DNA of 33,723 bases from an uncultured Arenicella sp. (GTDB taxonomy: Bacteria; Pseudomonadota; Gammaproteobacteria; Arenicellales; Arenicellaceae): contig CALAKU010000078.1 of the NCBI GenBank assembly GCA_937922925.1, forward strand, positions 1 to 33,723, read 5' to 3'. The first letter of the stretch is position 1; every line of letters starts with the position of its first letter. The notes beneath the pieces are model-generated. The model searched no databases and was not told the DNA's origin. It saw nothing but the letters and a program-made list of their open reading frames with translations. Of this stretch, positions 7,510 through 18,300 are shown piece after piece. Position numbers and translations under genes: made by a program.

Positions 7510-9693
7510 TTATTCCGAATTATCTACGCTCGCGGTGACGAGACTCGTTAAATTAACGATACCACGAGGTGTGGTGGTCTTAGTGATTGAGTGAATCGGT
7601 TTGTCAGAGCCAAGGATTATCGGGCCAACCGAAATGCCATTTGCCAATGCTTTGAGCACCGTATAAGTGATGTTCGCAGCGTCTAGATTGGGCATGATCA
7701 ATAGATTAGCGTTACCGGTGAGTGAGCAAAGTTCGGCTTTTTCTCTTACTGACGCGTTAAGTGCCATCCCGCCTTTCATTTCTCCATCTACCTCTAAGTG
7801 TGGCGCTAGCTCTTGCAACAAGGTTTTGGTTTGGGCCATTTTCAGCGCGGAGCCGGTCGGATGGCTGCCAAAATTCGAATGCGAAAGCAAGGCGGCCCTT
7901 GGTTTCATGCCAAACCGTTTGATTTCTTCGGCAGCTAACATGGTGATATGCGCTAGTTCTTCTGCACTTGGGTCTTCATGGATGCTGGTGTCGGCTATAA
8001 AGTAGGAGCCATTATCAAGCAGTAATAAATGCATCACGGCCATATGCTCATCGCCGTGTTGATTTTTGGTGTGTTTCTCTATAGCTTCAACTTGCACATG
8101 CAGTTTTTCGCCAGGCCCAGTCAAGGCCGCATGAGCATCGCCAGCGTCTATCATGGCGCTGGCTTGGGCAATGCGCTCAGCTTGGTTATCACCAAGAGGC
8201 TTTACTATTTCAAAATGCGTTTTTTCTTCAATTCGTAATCCCAGCTCTTTGATATTACTCAGTATGACTTCTCTGTCGCCCATCAACAGTGGCCGCGCAT
8301 AGCATTGATCAACCACGTCTTGAACGGCGCGCAAAACTCGCTGATTCTCGCCAAAGGTATAGACGACTTTGTTCGTGGTGTTTTGCGCCTTTTCAAAAAT
8401 AGGGCGCATCACGTTTCCTGTTCGATAAACCAATGGTTCTAGGCTGGCGCGATACTCTTCAAGGCTTGAAAAAGGCCGCTGCGCCACGCCGCTGTCGATC
8501 GCCGCTTGGGCGACGGCTGGCGCGATGGTCGTAATTAAGCGCGGGTCGAAAGGTTTTGGCAAAATATAATTTTTACCAAACAACATGCTCTCATTTTGAT
8601 AATACTGTGAGACCACTTCATTGCTTTCAGACAGCGCTAATTCAGCCAGCGCGTGTACACAGGCTATTTCCATTTCTCGCGTTATCGTTGTTGCGCTGAC
8701 ATCAAGCGCACCTCGAAACAAGAACGGAAAACACAAAACATTGTTCACTTGATTGGGATAGTCTGATCGGCCGGTCGCCATTACCGCATCCGGGCGGTGT
8801 TCATGAACCAACTCTGGGCGCACTTCCGGGTCTGGGTTAGACATGGCGAGGATGAGCGGCTTATCTGCCATGCTTTTGAGCATGGTAACGCTCACCAAAT
8901 TAGGTTGCGATACACCAAGGAAAACATCGCAATCGGCCATCGCATCTTCTAAGGTGCGAGCCTCAGTTTTCACTGCAAATTTTTGCTTGCTTGGGTCTAA
9001 GTTCTCACGTTCGTCGTGAATTACGCCGCGTGAATCGAGCATCATGACGTGGTCGATATTAACGCCAAGATCGAGCAGCAAATTAGTACAGGCCATGGCT
9101 GCTGCGCCGGCTCCAGAGACCACCAGTTTGATGTCTTCGATGTTTTTGTCAACGACGCGCAAACCATTTATCACCGCCGCTGCGGATACAATCGCAGTGC
9201 CATGTTGGTCATCATGGAACACTGGAATGTTCATGCGTTCGCGCAACTTGGCTTCGATTTCAAAACACTGAGGGGCTTTGATGTCTTCCAGATTGATGCC
9301 GCCAAAAGTGGGTTCTAACTTGGCGACCACATCGCAAAATGCGTCCACATCGGTTTCGTCGACTTCAATGTCGTAGGCATTCACGTCGGCAAAGTTTTTA
9401 AACAAAATGGCTTTGCCTTCCATCACGGGCTTAGAGGCGAGGGCGCCGATGTTGCCCAAGCCAAGTACCGCCGTACCGTTGGTGATAACGCCGACCAAAT
9501 TACTCCTTGAGGTGTAGTCCGCAGCGGTTAAGGGGTTGCGCTCTATTTCTTTGCATGGCTCGGCGACACCGGGCGAATAGGCCAATGCTAAGTCACCTTG
9601 ATTGGACAGCGGTTTGGTTGCCTGTACGCGGATTTTCCCCGCACTTGGCCAGCGATGATAGTGTAGGGCGGCATCGCGCAATTTGTTGCTCAT
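7510..9693 (-). CDS. maeB: NADP-dependent malic enzyme with phosphotransacetylase-like domain
   Basis: Oxidatively decarboxylates malate to pyruvate with NADP+ in the cytoplasm. The malic enzyme part (about 1-420) shows the catalytic tyrosine in [11 protein letters not shown] (Y39), the lysine in [10 protein letters not shown] (K94), the metal/substrate stretch FHDDQHGT (160-166) and the nucleotide fold SGAGAAAMA (193-201). The C-terminal part from about residue 430 is the phosphotransacetylase-like domain typical of MaeB (total 727 aa; E. coli about 759). In E. coli MaeB this domain mediates inhibition by acetyl-CoA. ATG 9693 gives the family-typical short N-terminus. It stands directly upstream of aceE, 130 bases away, so its product pyruvate feeds the next enzyme encoded. 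Confidence 0.95.
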   Translation of the reverse strand: MSNKLRDAALHYHRWPSAGKIRVQATKPLSNQGDLALAYSPGVAEPCKEIERNPLTAADYTSRSNLVGVITNGTAVLGLGNIGALASKPVMEGKAILFKNFADVNAYDIEVDETDVDAFCDVVAKLEPTFGGINLEDIKAPQCFEIEAKLRERMNIPVFHDDQHGTAIVSAAAVINGLRVVDKNIEDIKLVVSGAGAAAMACTNLLLDLGVNIDHVMMLDSRGVIHDERENLDPSKQKFAVKTEARTLEDAMADCDVFLGVSQPNLVSVTMLKSMADKPLILAMSNPDPEVRPELVHEHRPDAVMATGRSDYPNQVNNVLCFPFLFRGALDVSATTITREMEIACVHALAELALSESNEVVSQYYQNESMLFGKNYILPKPFDPRLITTIAPAVAQAAIDSGVAQRPFSSLEEYRASLEPLVYRTGNVMRPIFEKAQNTTNKVVYTFGENQRVLRAVQDVVDQCYARPLLMGDREVILSNIKELGLRIEEKTHFEIVKPLGDNQAERIAQASAMIDAGDAHAALTGPGEKLHVQVEAIEKHTKNQHGDEHMAVMHLLLLDNGSYFIADTSIHEDPSAEELAHITMLAAEEIKRFGMKPRAALLSHSNFGSHPTGSALKMAQTKTLLQELAPHLEVDGEMKGGMALNASVREKAELCSLTGNANLLIMPNLDAANITYTVLKALANGISVGPIILGSDKPIHSITKTTTPRGIVNLTSLVTASVDNSE

Positions 9694-9875
9694 GATCGGT
9701 TTACTAGGTTAGTTTTCGTGGGTTTTTAAGGGTATCTCAGCCACAATGCGTCTCGAAAGGGCTCATGTTCGTCAGACTTGTGGTCGCCAGAGAAGTGTTA
9801 CAAATCAGAATCAGATATCAAAACGCCAGCGCGTGCTGCAACTCGTTGGCGCAGTTAAAAGGCTTATGCATTGAA

Positions 9876-9892
9876 ATCAACATCTCGTTGAT
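9876..9892 (-). other. hairpin immediately downstream of lipA
   Basis: ATCAAC (9876-9881) and GTTGAT (9887-9892) form a 6-bp stem with a 5-base loop directly after the lipA stop. No U-run follows. A second weak stem (CGCCA 9824-9828 with TGGCG 9847-9851, followed on the minus strand by TTTTGAT) lies just beyond. Either could mark the lipA transcript end; both are weak. Confidence 0.25.
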
Positions 9893-9896
9893 CTCC

Positions 9897-10886
9897 TTAC
9901 TTTTTATTTGATTGCGCCGCTTCAGCTTGAACGTCTGCGTGATAAGAAGACCTTACCATCGGGCCGGAGGCGACATGAGCGAACCCCAAAGACTCTCCGA
10001 ACTCTCGAAGCATGTCGAATTCATCGGGATGCACGTAGCGATCAACCGGCAAATGATTGAGACTGGGTTGTAAATACTGGCCAAGCGTAATCATGTCGCA
10101 ATTGTGGGCTTTAAGGTCTTCTAACACCGCTTTGACTTGATCAATGGTTTCTCCAATGCCAAGCATCAACCCAGATTTAGTTTGCACCGTGGGCTGAGCG
10201 GCTTTGAATTGTTTAATTAAATCCAATGACCATTGATAATCTGACCCCGGCCTTACCTTACGATATAAGTCGGGTATGGTTTCTAGGTTGTGATTAAACA
10301 CGTCAGGCGGGCAGGTCGACATCAACTCGATAGCTATGTCCATGCGCCCACGAAAATCGGGCACCAGAATTTCGATTTGTGTGTTTGGGTTCAAGGCTCG
10401 AGTTTCTTGAATGCAGCTGACAAAATGGCCTGCGCCGCCATCGCGCAAATCGTCGCGATCGACTGATGTGATTACGACATAATTCAGTTTCATGGCCTGA
10501 ATGGTTTGCGCTAGATGCCGAGGTTCATCTTCATCAAGCGACAGAGGTCGGCCATGGGCGACATCACAGAAAGGGCAGCGGCGCGTACAGATATCGCCCA
10601 TGATCATAAACGTGGCTGTGCCGCGCGAGAAACATTCAGACAGATTGGGGCAAGAGGCTTCCTCGCAAACGGTGTGCAGTTTGTTGTCGCGCAGGGTCTG
10701 CTTCAGCTCTTGCACACGATTGTCATGTGGTAAGCGCACGCGAATCCAATCGGGTTTGCGTAACGGGTTGATGGTTTTTTCAACCTTTACCGGGATGCGG
10801 GCCATTTTTTCGGCGCCACGGAGTTTTTCTCCAGCAACAACCGGTTTAACTTTGGGGCGTGTGGTTTTAGCGGTAGTATCAGGCAT
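9897..10886 (-). CDS. lipA: lipoyl synthase
   Basis: Radical-SAM enzyme that inserts two sulfurs into protein-bound octanoyl groups to make lipoyl, the cofactor of the AceF and LpdA encoded nearby. The auxiliary cluster motif [12 protein letters not shown] gives C74, C79 and C85, and the radical-SAM motif CTRRCPFC gives C100, C104 and C107. The C-terminal RSSYHAD contains the conserved serine. From ATG 10886 the protein has 329 residues, normal for the family. A GTG at 10901 would add five residues; neither start has a clear Shine-Dalgarno. No lipB is seen in this window. It is transcribed divergently from the haemoglobin gene with only about 50 bases between the starts. Confidence 0.96.
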   Translation of the reverse strand: MPDTTAKTTRPKVKPVVAGEKLRGAEKMARIPVKVEKTINPLRKPDWIRVRLPHDNRVQELKQTLRDNKLHTVCEEASCPNLSECFSRGTATFMIMGDICTRRCPFCDVAHGRPLSLDEDEPRHLAQTIQAMKLNYVVITSVDRDDLRDGGAGHFVSCIQETRALNPNTQIEILVPDFRGRMDIAIELMSTCPPDVFNHNLETIPDLYRKVRPGSDYQWSLDLIKQFKAAQPTVQTKSGLMLGIGETIDQVKAVLEDLKAHNCDMITLGQYLQPSLNHLPVDRYVHPDEFDMLREFGESLGFAHVASGPMVRSSYHADVQAEAAQSNKK

Positions 10887-10936
10887 GGGTTTGTAGCACA
10901 CTCAGCACTTGCGTTGCGGAGTATACCTTTTTACGA

Positions 10937-11350
10937 ATGAACGATGTAATCAATAGAGATGATATCCACGATATCGTTCACCGATTTTACCAAGTGATGT
11001 TGGTTGACCCGATTGTCGGTTATATTTTTACTGACGTGGCGAAAATTCATTTGGAGTCGCACCTACCGATTATTGTTGATTTTTGGGAGGACGCACTTTT
11101 TGATACCAAGAACTACCGAGGCAATACCTTACAAAAGCACTTGGATATTCATCAGCAATTAAACCTAAAGCCGGGCCATTTCACGCGCTGGCTGCATTTG
11201 TTTGATCGAGCTGTTGGTCACCAGCATAAAGGAGAGAATGCTGATCGCATGATTCGCATAGCAGAGCGTGTTGCAAAAACCATCGCCGCTTCATTGAATC
11301 AGCAGAAGCGCAGCGGCCTCACACTTAGTCTTAAAGAATTAGACAGTTAA
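10937..11350 (+). CDS. group III truncated haemoglobin
   Basis: A small haem protein of the 2/2 globin fold, 137 residues. Group III marks are visible: FYQVMLVDP with the B10 tyrosine (Y18), HLPIIVDFWE with the E7-type histidine (H42), the likely proximal histidine in DIHQQLNL (H72), and HFTRWLHLF with its tryptophan (W85). Members such as Campylobacter Ctb bind O2 and NO, but their roles are not uniform, so the ligand here is unknown. GGAG at 10917-10920 is too far from the ATG at 10937 to be an ideal ribosome site. The gene ends 13 bases from the convergent yaaA stop. Confidence 0.88.
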   Translation: MNDVINRDDIHDIVHRFYQVMLVDPIVGYIFTDVAKIHLESHLPIIVDFWEDALFDTKNYRGNTLQKHLDIHQQLNLKPGHFTRWLHLFDRAVGHQHKGENADRMIRIAERVAKTIAASLNQQKRSGLTLSLKELDS

Positions 11351-11363
11351 GGCCAACCAAGTT

Positions 11364-12134
11364 CTAGAGCTTTCTTGTAAACACCGGTGTTTGAGGTGTC
11401 GAATCGCTAGCCGAAAACCGATACCCATCGAGCCTAAATTTTCGAAGCTCATCCGCCGATTCAATCTGATTCTTGATAACCCAAGATGACATAACGCCTC
11501 GTGCTTTTTTTGCATAAAAGCTAATCATTTTGTATTGGCCATTTTTCCAATCTTTAAAACTAGGTGAAACAATTTCCGCCTTGAGATCTTTTTCTTTGAC
11601 AGACTTAAAATATTCATTGGATGCGAGATTTAGCACGGTCTCTGATTTAAGCTTTGCTAATTGCTTATTCAGTGCAAGGGTAATGTCGCTGCCCCAAAAT
11701 TCGTATAAATTTTTACCGCCCTCGTTCGCCAGTCTCGTCCCCATTTCTAATCGGTAGGGCTGAATTAGATCCAAAGGGCGAATCACGCCATAAAGGCCAG
11801 ACAAGATACGCAAATGATCTTGCGCATAGATAAAGTCTTCATCCGAAAACTTTTCAGCCTCAAGCCCAGTGTAAACATCGCCTTTAAAGGCCAGTAAAGC
11901 CTGCTTCGCATTTTTTTCAGTAAACGGGCGAGACCATTGATGGTAGCGTTCGACGTTGAGTTCCGCGAGCTTGCCACTGATACCCATTAATTTTTCAAGA
12001 TCGGCAGGCGATTTGGTGCTCAGTTCATTAATCAAAACCTCGCTTTTGCTCAATAGTGCGGGTTGAGAATGCTTGGGCGCATTGCTTGGGGTTTCAAAGT
12101 CTAGAGTTTTGGCAGGGGAAATGAGTATTAGCAT
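11364..12134 (-). CDS. yaaA: peroxide stress protein YaaA (DUF328/UPF0246)
   Basis: Cytoplasmic protein; in E. coli YaaA limits intracellular iron and damage under hydrogen peroxide. The 256 residues match the family (about 258). Family-typical segments are the N-terminal MLILISPAKTLDFETP, the central GVIRPLDLIQPYRLEMGTRL and NLASNEYFKSV, and the C-terminal LDGYRF. ATG 12134 is chosen by the conserved N-terminus. It converges on the truncated haemoglobin gene with a 13-base gap. No OxyR site was recognised in the 250 bases upstream. Confidence 0.93.
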   Translation of the reverse strand: MLILISPAKTLDFETPSNAPKHSQPALLSKSEVLINELSTKSPADLEKLMGISGKLAELNVERYHQWSRPFTEKNAKQALLAFKGDVYTGLEAEKFSDEDFIYAQDHLRILSGLYGVIRPLDLIQPYRLEMGTRLANEGGKNLYEFWGSDITLALNKQLAKLKSETVLNLASNEYFKSVKEKDLKAEIVSPSFKDWKNGQYKMISFYAKKARGVMSSWVIKNQIESADELRKFRLDGYRFSASDSTPQTPVFTRKL

Positions 12135-12326
12135 AAGGTCTTGGAATCAATCTGGTGTTTCGGAGTACAAACTCGGTTTAAGCAATATTAAAAGGCTTTG
12201 GGAAAATCAAATATAACGCACTGAGAACAATTGGGGATCAAAACCGGCCTTTTATCGCTCAAAAGAGTGCGTTGACCGGATTTAACAACCTTTTACGAGT
12301 TAATGACAGACTGTCGGCATGATGTT

Positions 12327-12335
12327 TGGTATAAG
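12327..12335 (+). promoter_or_regulatory. candidate extended -10 promoter for the giant repeat gene
   Basis: TGGTATAAG at 12327-12335 fits an extended -10 element (TG-N-TATAAT) with one mismatch in the hexamer. No good -35 is visible at the right distance. The predicted start near 12342 would give a leader of about 43 bases. The rest of the 250-base gap between yaaA and this gene holds no ORF that I can support. Confidence 0.35.
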
Positions 12336-12372
12336 TACATTGATGTAACACCTTGAATTAACAAGCGTTGTT

Positions 12373-12381
12373 AGAGGGGGG
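12373..12381 (+). promoter_or_regulatory. strong Shine-Dalgarno fixing a TTG start
   Basis: AGAGGGGGG at 12373-12381 lies directly before TTG 12385; the AGAGG core is 7 bases from it. The codons after the TTG give a good signal peptide, so this ribosome site decides the start of the 3949-residue protein. Confidence 0.75.
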
Positions 12382-12384
12382 AAA

Positions 12385-15300
12385 TTGAAATTTATAAAAA
12401 AGTGCGCTCTATTTTTGTGTGTAGCCATCGCTTTTAGTTCACAAATAAGTTATGCGCAGACGCAGGATTTGATCATTTCGATCTCCAATCCCGCACCAAA
12501 TCTGAATTTGACCGCGGCGGGCGATACGATCGATTTCCCCAACGCGGGTATTATCGACGATGGCAGCAATACGCCCATCAGTCTGAGAGCTACGCTCGAA
12601 TTCATTAGTGCTGGGGACAACATTAGTATTTTCAGAAGCGGCGATAATCCGGTTGTTCGCGCCAACACCGGCACGCTTGAAGCCCGTGTGCGATGGGAAG
12701 TGTTTAACGCCAATACTGGCGCCCCAGTTTTTGGCAATCCTCAGTTCTTGATAACGGATATCGATGGCAATGGGCAAAATAGGATAGAAAGCGCATCGGC
12801 GGCCTGCGCCGGTTTAACCTCATACACTGTTAACGGTGTGTTCATGGAAGGAGTGAATGCCAATAGTAGCGGTGCCGCTCAGTCGAATATCCGCATTAGC
12901 GAGGTTGATGGCACCATTTTGGGCGAGGGTACGCAGAATCAAAGCAGTAACCAGCAAGAAGGCTATCTGCAATACAACTGGACTAACGTGTCGAGTTGGG
13001 TTGTTAACTATTTTGCAACCTCTCGAGGCCGTTGGTTTATTCACGACGCTGATTCAGATATTCCTTTTGATGGAACCCGCATCGAAGTTGACTTGGTTGA
13101 TTTAGCAACCATCAAAACACCGATTTTCCCGCAAGGCAGGCCTCCCAGAACTGGCGAGACCATTCAATGGCAGGTTGAACTATCGAATGACGGCCCTTCG
13201 GACGCGACTGGGGCCAATATTTTGGATCAATTACCCGCTAACGTCAGTAATATCAGTGCCAATTCGCCAAGCAACGATGGCACCATTGTTATCGATCAAG
13301 CCGCTGGCACCGTGTCTTGGACTGACGTCGATATTCCAGTTGGCGAAAGTCGATTTATTATTCTAGAAGCCACCGTGGACGCGGCCGCCGGTGAGACCGT
13401 TACCAATACGACGAACACCGCTCAAGCCGACCAAAGCAAATGCTCTTCACGCGACTCTTTAACATCGTCGTTTGTGGTCGATACCCCAATGCCAGAGCTG
13501 ACGATTACCAAAACCGCCGGCGACCCTAGCATTGCAGCTGGGCAAGTTGCGAACTTGAGTGACGCAGGTGACAGCATTGTTTACACCTATGTGGTCGAAA
13601 ACACTGGCGATATTGAAATTGATAATGTGATGCCAAGCGATAGCGGGCCCACCTTTAACAATGTCGCGGCGGCGAATGCCTTGTCTGCCTTCAACCCAGC
13701 ATCTGCCAATCTGGCCCCCGGTGAGAGTCAAACTTTTACAGCGAGCTACGTGTTTGATCAGGCGGATATAGATAACATCGCCCAAGCCGCCGACCCCGCA
13801 ACGGCGATCAGTAACACAGCAACCGCAAGCGGCGACCCTCAAGATGGAATTTTGCAGCCCGTTGCGCCGAGCACTGCCATTTCAGGTATTGATATTGACT
13901 CCAGCCTTGGAGTTGTTAAGTCAATTACTAACACCGGCGCGTTTTCTATGGCCGGTCAGACCATTGATTATTCGGTAACCCTTAGCAATAACGGCAATAC
14001 GACCTTAACGAATGTGGCGCCTCAAGATTCGGGCCCAACGATTAACGGCGCTGGGAGCACGGGCGTATTGTCTGCGTTTACCCCGGGCGCACAAACCTTA
14101 TTGCCGGGTCAAAGCCAAGAATTTACCGCCACCTATACCTTATCGCAGCAAGATGTTGACAACACAGCCTCTGCGGTAACACCGCTTACGGCCATTGACA
14201 ATCAGGCTCAAGGTAATGCTGACGGGCCGAACGGGCCATTACCGGTGGTAGATTCCAATTTGGTGGAAACGGGCTTTGTCGCGAATCCGCAAATGACCAT
14301 CGTGAAGTCGGTCACTAATGCAGGCGCTTTTGATCAGGCCGGTGAGCAAATAGAGTATCAATGGTTGGTACAAAATACCGGTAATGTCACCATTAATAAT
14401 GCGCAGGTCGCGGATACGGGCCCGACGTTCAATGGTCTGCCGCCCACCAACAGCCTGTCTGCGATCACGCCGTCGAGCGCGAACATCGCGCCCGGCGCGA
14501 GCGAAATCTACACAGCGACTTACATTCTTGCGCAGACGGATGTTGATAATGTCGCTGCCGCCGCGGCCCAGCTAACCGCAATTGATAACTCATCTACTTT
14601 GAGTGGCACACCGACCGGTGGCGTGTTTAATGATGTGGATTCGAATACCGTCGAGACGGGTTTTACGCTAGTCGATGCCCTGCAGCTAGACAAAGCCGCC
14701 AGTGCGCCGACTACCGGCTTGGGAAACAGCCCATCGATTACCGACGTTGGTGATCAGATCACCTTTACCTTCACGCTCACTAATAACGGTACTACTACCT
14801 TATCCAATTTGAGCGTGGTCGATGCGGGGCCGAGTTTTGATGGTAATCCCGGTACGGGGCTTCTAACCACACCAAGCTGCGCGGCAACCAGCTTGTTGCC
14901 ATCGCAAGCGACAACATGCACCGCTCTTTATACTCTGACGCAGGCCGATATTGACGCAAGTCTGGCGGGAGGCACTAACGAGAACAGTGCTTCGGCCTCT
15001 GGCCAAAACCCGAGTGGCGTAACTATTGATTCAAATAACGCCACTGCGCCGATTGTTATCCCTAATGCCTCGTCGATAGATTTACAAAAAACCGCCGCGG
15101 CACCAGACCCTACTGTGGTTGGCGACCCATCGCTCGTTGACGAGGGCGATACGATTTCTTACACCTTGAGCTTTACCAACACCGGTAATACAACGTTAAG
15201 TAATCTGCAGTTGAACGATAGCCTGGTAACAGTGGACTCGTGTACAAGCAATGGTCAGCCTTTTAGCAACGACGGTAACGAGTCACTTGCGCCTCAACAA

Positions 15301-18300
15301 ATGGTTGTTTGCACTGCAGTTTATGCTCTGCAGGTTTTAGATTTGGATGCGGGCAGCGTGCTAAATACGGCCGATGTGCAGAGTACAGACCCCAGCGGTG
15401 CCGTCGTTCAAGATGAGGCGTCAGCCACGGCCGGGTTTACGCAAAAAGCAGCGATATCCCTAGTAAAAGGGGATGACCTTGATTTGGCTATGGCTGATGC
15501 GCTGGTTGAAGGGTCGCAATTTGATTATGAGTTTGAAATTACCAATACCGGCAATGTGACTCTGAGCGATGTGGAGATCACAGACTCGAGAGTAAGTATG
15601 ATTGATTGCGGTGGCGTGACTGAATTAGCGCCTGGTGAGAGCGTTCAGTGTACTGCTTCGTACACTGTCAACTCTGACGATGTGGCCGCTGGTGAGATTG
15701 TCAATAATGCAACCGCAACGGGCACACCACCAGCCAGTTCGGGCTTGGACGCGCCAACCGCAGCGTCCAGCAATTTGGTCAAGGTTCAACAGATAGTCAG
15801 CCTCTCGATGGTTAAAACCGCTGGTTCACCAACGATTGATGCTGGCCAGTTAAGCGATGCGGTTGATCTCGGCGACACCGTGACGTACACCTTTGAAGTT
15901 ATCAATCTGGGCAATACAGTATTAAACGATGTCGCTGTCTCTGACCCACTCATCGATGACGCTCCCAATAACGGCTCTGTTCAATGCCCGTTTTCGACTC
16001 TGAATCCCTCGATGGCAACGCCGCAGGTTGCCCCAGTGTCAATGACATGCACCGCTACTTATGCCTTACAGCAAACCGATATCGATAATGGCATTGTAGA
16101 AAATGTGGCGACCGCGACGGCGAATCCGGACACCGCAGAGCCAGTGGCCGCACCTAGCGTGATGAGCGCGGCAAGTGCGAATTTACCGCCTCAGCCAAAC
16201 TTAAGCATTGTGAAAACGGCTGACCCGCTGCCCACAAGTTTGTCGGCTGGCGACGTTATCACGTATCGATACAATATAGAAAATACCGGCAACGTTACCA
16301 TTGACTCAATCGCTCCAACCGACGTGGGGCCGACCTTCAATGGTGCCGCCGCTGCGGGCAGCCTTAGCGCGTTTACGCCAGCAACCGCGAGCTTGGCTCC
16401 TACGGAGTCGATCGAGTTTGTTGCAAGCTATCAATTGGGTCAAACCGATATTGACAACCTTGCCGCTGCGGCGAACCCCAATCTGGCCATTGATAACTCG
16501 GCCTCCGTTACTGGTGACCCCGCTAATGGAAGCCTTCCCACCATTGCTCCGAGCGATGTTGAGACCGGAGTTAACCCTTTAGCGTCGGTAAACTTGGTCA
16601 AGAGCAGCTCTTTGGGTACGCCTCCGATAGAAGCGGGCAGCGTGATTACGTATCAATTTAGCCTGAATAATAATGGCGCGGTCAGTTTAGCCAACCCTAC
16701 TGTCGACGATGCTCAATGTACCGCTCCGGCGACCTCGTTAAATCGCAATATCGGCTTTGTTTCTGGTGATGCAGGGCAGGCAAACATCCTTGACGTTGGC
16801 GAAACCTGGGTTTTCGAATGCACTTACACCGTGCAGCAAAGCGATATCAACACTGGCACGGTTGAAAATTCAGCGCTCGGTTCAGGCACTGCTCCAAATG
16901 GCGATACTGTGGACGATACCTCGGGCTCGGCGGCAGACAATGATGAGCCAACCATTACCACCATCCCAGCAAATCCAGCATGGACAGTCGCCAAAAGTAC
17001 CGCGTCGGTGCCGGTTAACGCGGGCGATACACTGGTCTACAACTTTTTAGTCGACAATACCGGTAACGTGAGTATTGGCTCAGTGTCTTTGTCCGACCCA
17101 AAATGTGCAAGCGCACCGGAATTACAAAGCGGTGATAACAACAATAATGGTTTGTTGGATCCAACCGAAGTATTTTTGTACAGCTGTGATTCGATTGGCG
17201 TAAGCCAAATAGAATTAAATGCAGGCTTTGTTGAGAACAGTGTCGTGGTCTCAGGTAATCCGTCTAATGGGGCATTACCAAACGCAGAAACCACGATTCA
17301 AACGCCGATCGCTCCGGCCGCAGCCCTAAGCTTACAAAAGTCAGTTGTCACCGGGTCGCCTTCGCAAGCGTTTGGCGAAAACCCAGGCATCACCGATCTC
17401 AACGACACCATAAGCTACGAGTTAAGCTTAACCAATGACGGCAATGTCACATTAACTAACCCGGTTGTCACAGACAATGGCCCATCGTTTAACGGCGTAG
17501 CCGGTCAAGGCACAATCAGTCCAATCACGTGTCCAAGCCCGATTGCGCCGGGGCAGACGGTGTTATGCAGCTATATTTATACGCTAAGCAGCCAAGCAGA
17601 CATCGATAACGCGATACAAGGCGGTGCCGACAGCATAGAAAATACGGCTCAAGTGTCTGCTCAGTTGCCTGGTGGTGGCACGGTCGATTCAAACCCGAGT
17701 AGCGCACTGGCAAGCATCGTTAACGAGGCAGAGCTTGAAGTGCTAAAAACCTTAGTCGATGTGCAAATGACGGGGCCGGATAACGAAAGCGTAGTCACCG
17801 ATACCGTTACCTATCGAATTGTTACCGCTAATACAGGCAATGCCACCATTGCGAATGTATTGGTCAGCGATCAATTAGCCGGAGTGGTTTTGGTTTGCGA
17901 TGCCGCTACTGAAGCGGGTCAGGCCTTTAGCAACGGGGCATCAAGCCTTGAACCTGGTGACGAAATTGTTTGCACGGCGACGTATGATTTACGGCAAGAT
18001 GATTTGAACGCTGGGCAGGTCATCAATACTGCCCAAGCTGTCGGCACCGACCCGAGCGGCGAGACAGTGTCTGACGTTTCAGAGCAAACGACTCCGATCA
18101 CACAAAGTGCGGCGGTGTCACTGGTGAAATCAGCTACCGTACCGCCGAATGTGCCGCCCCAAGTTGGCGACCAGGTTACGTATACCTTTGAGTTGAGCAA
18201 TACTGGCAACGTCTCTCTTAGCGACCCGCAAGTTGCTGATCCAAATTGCGGTGCGGACCCGTTAGTGCAAGACAGTGCCAGCTCTAACGCGGGCGACATT

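Noticed and set aside
9824..9851. CGCCA/TGGCG stem followed by TTTT as the lipA terminator
   Set aside because: The stem has only 5 bp and a 18-base loop; too weak to list as a terminator by itself.
12273..12300. TTGACC as a -35 element for the giant gene
   Set aside because: No -10-like hexamer lies 16-18 bases downstream of it.
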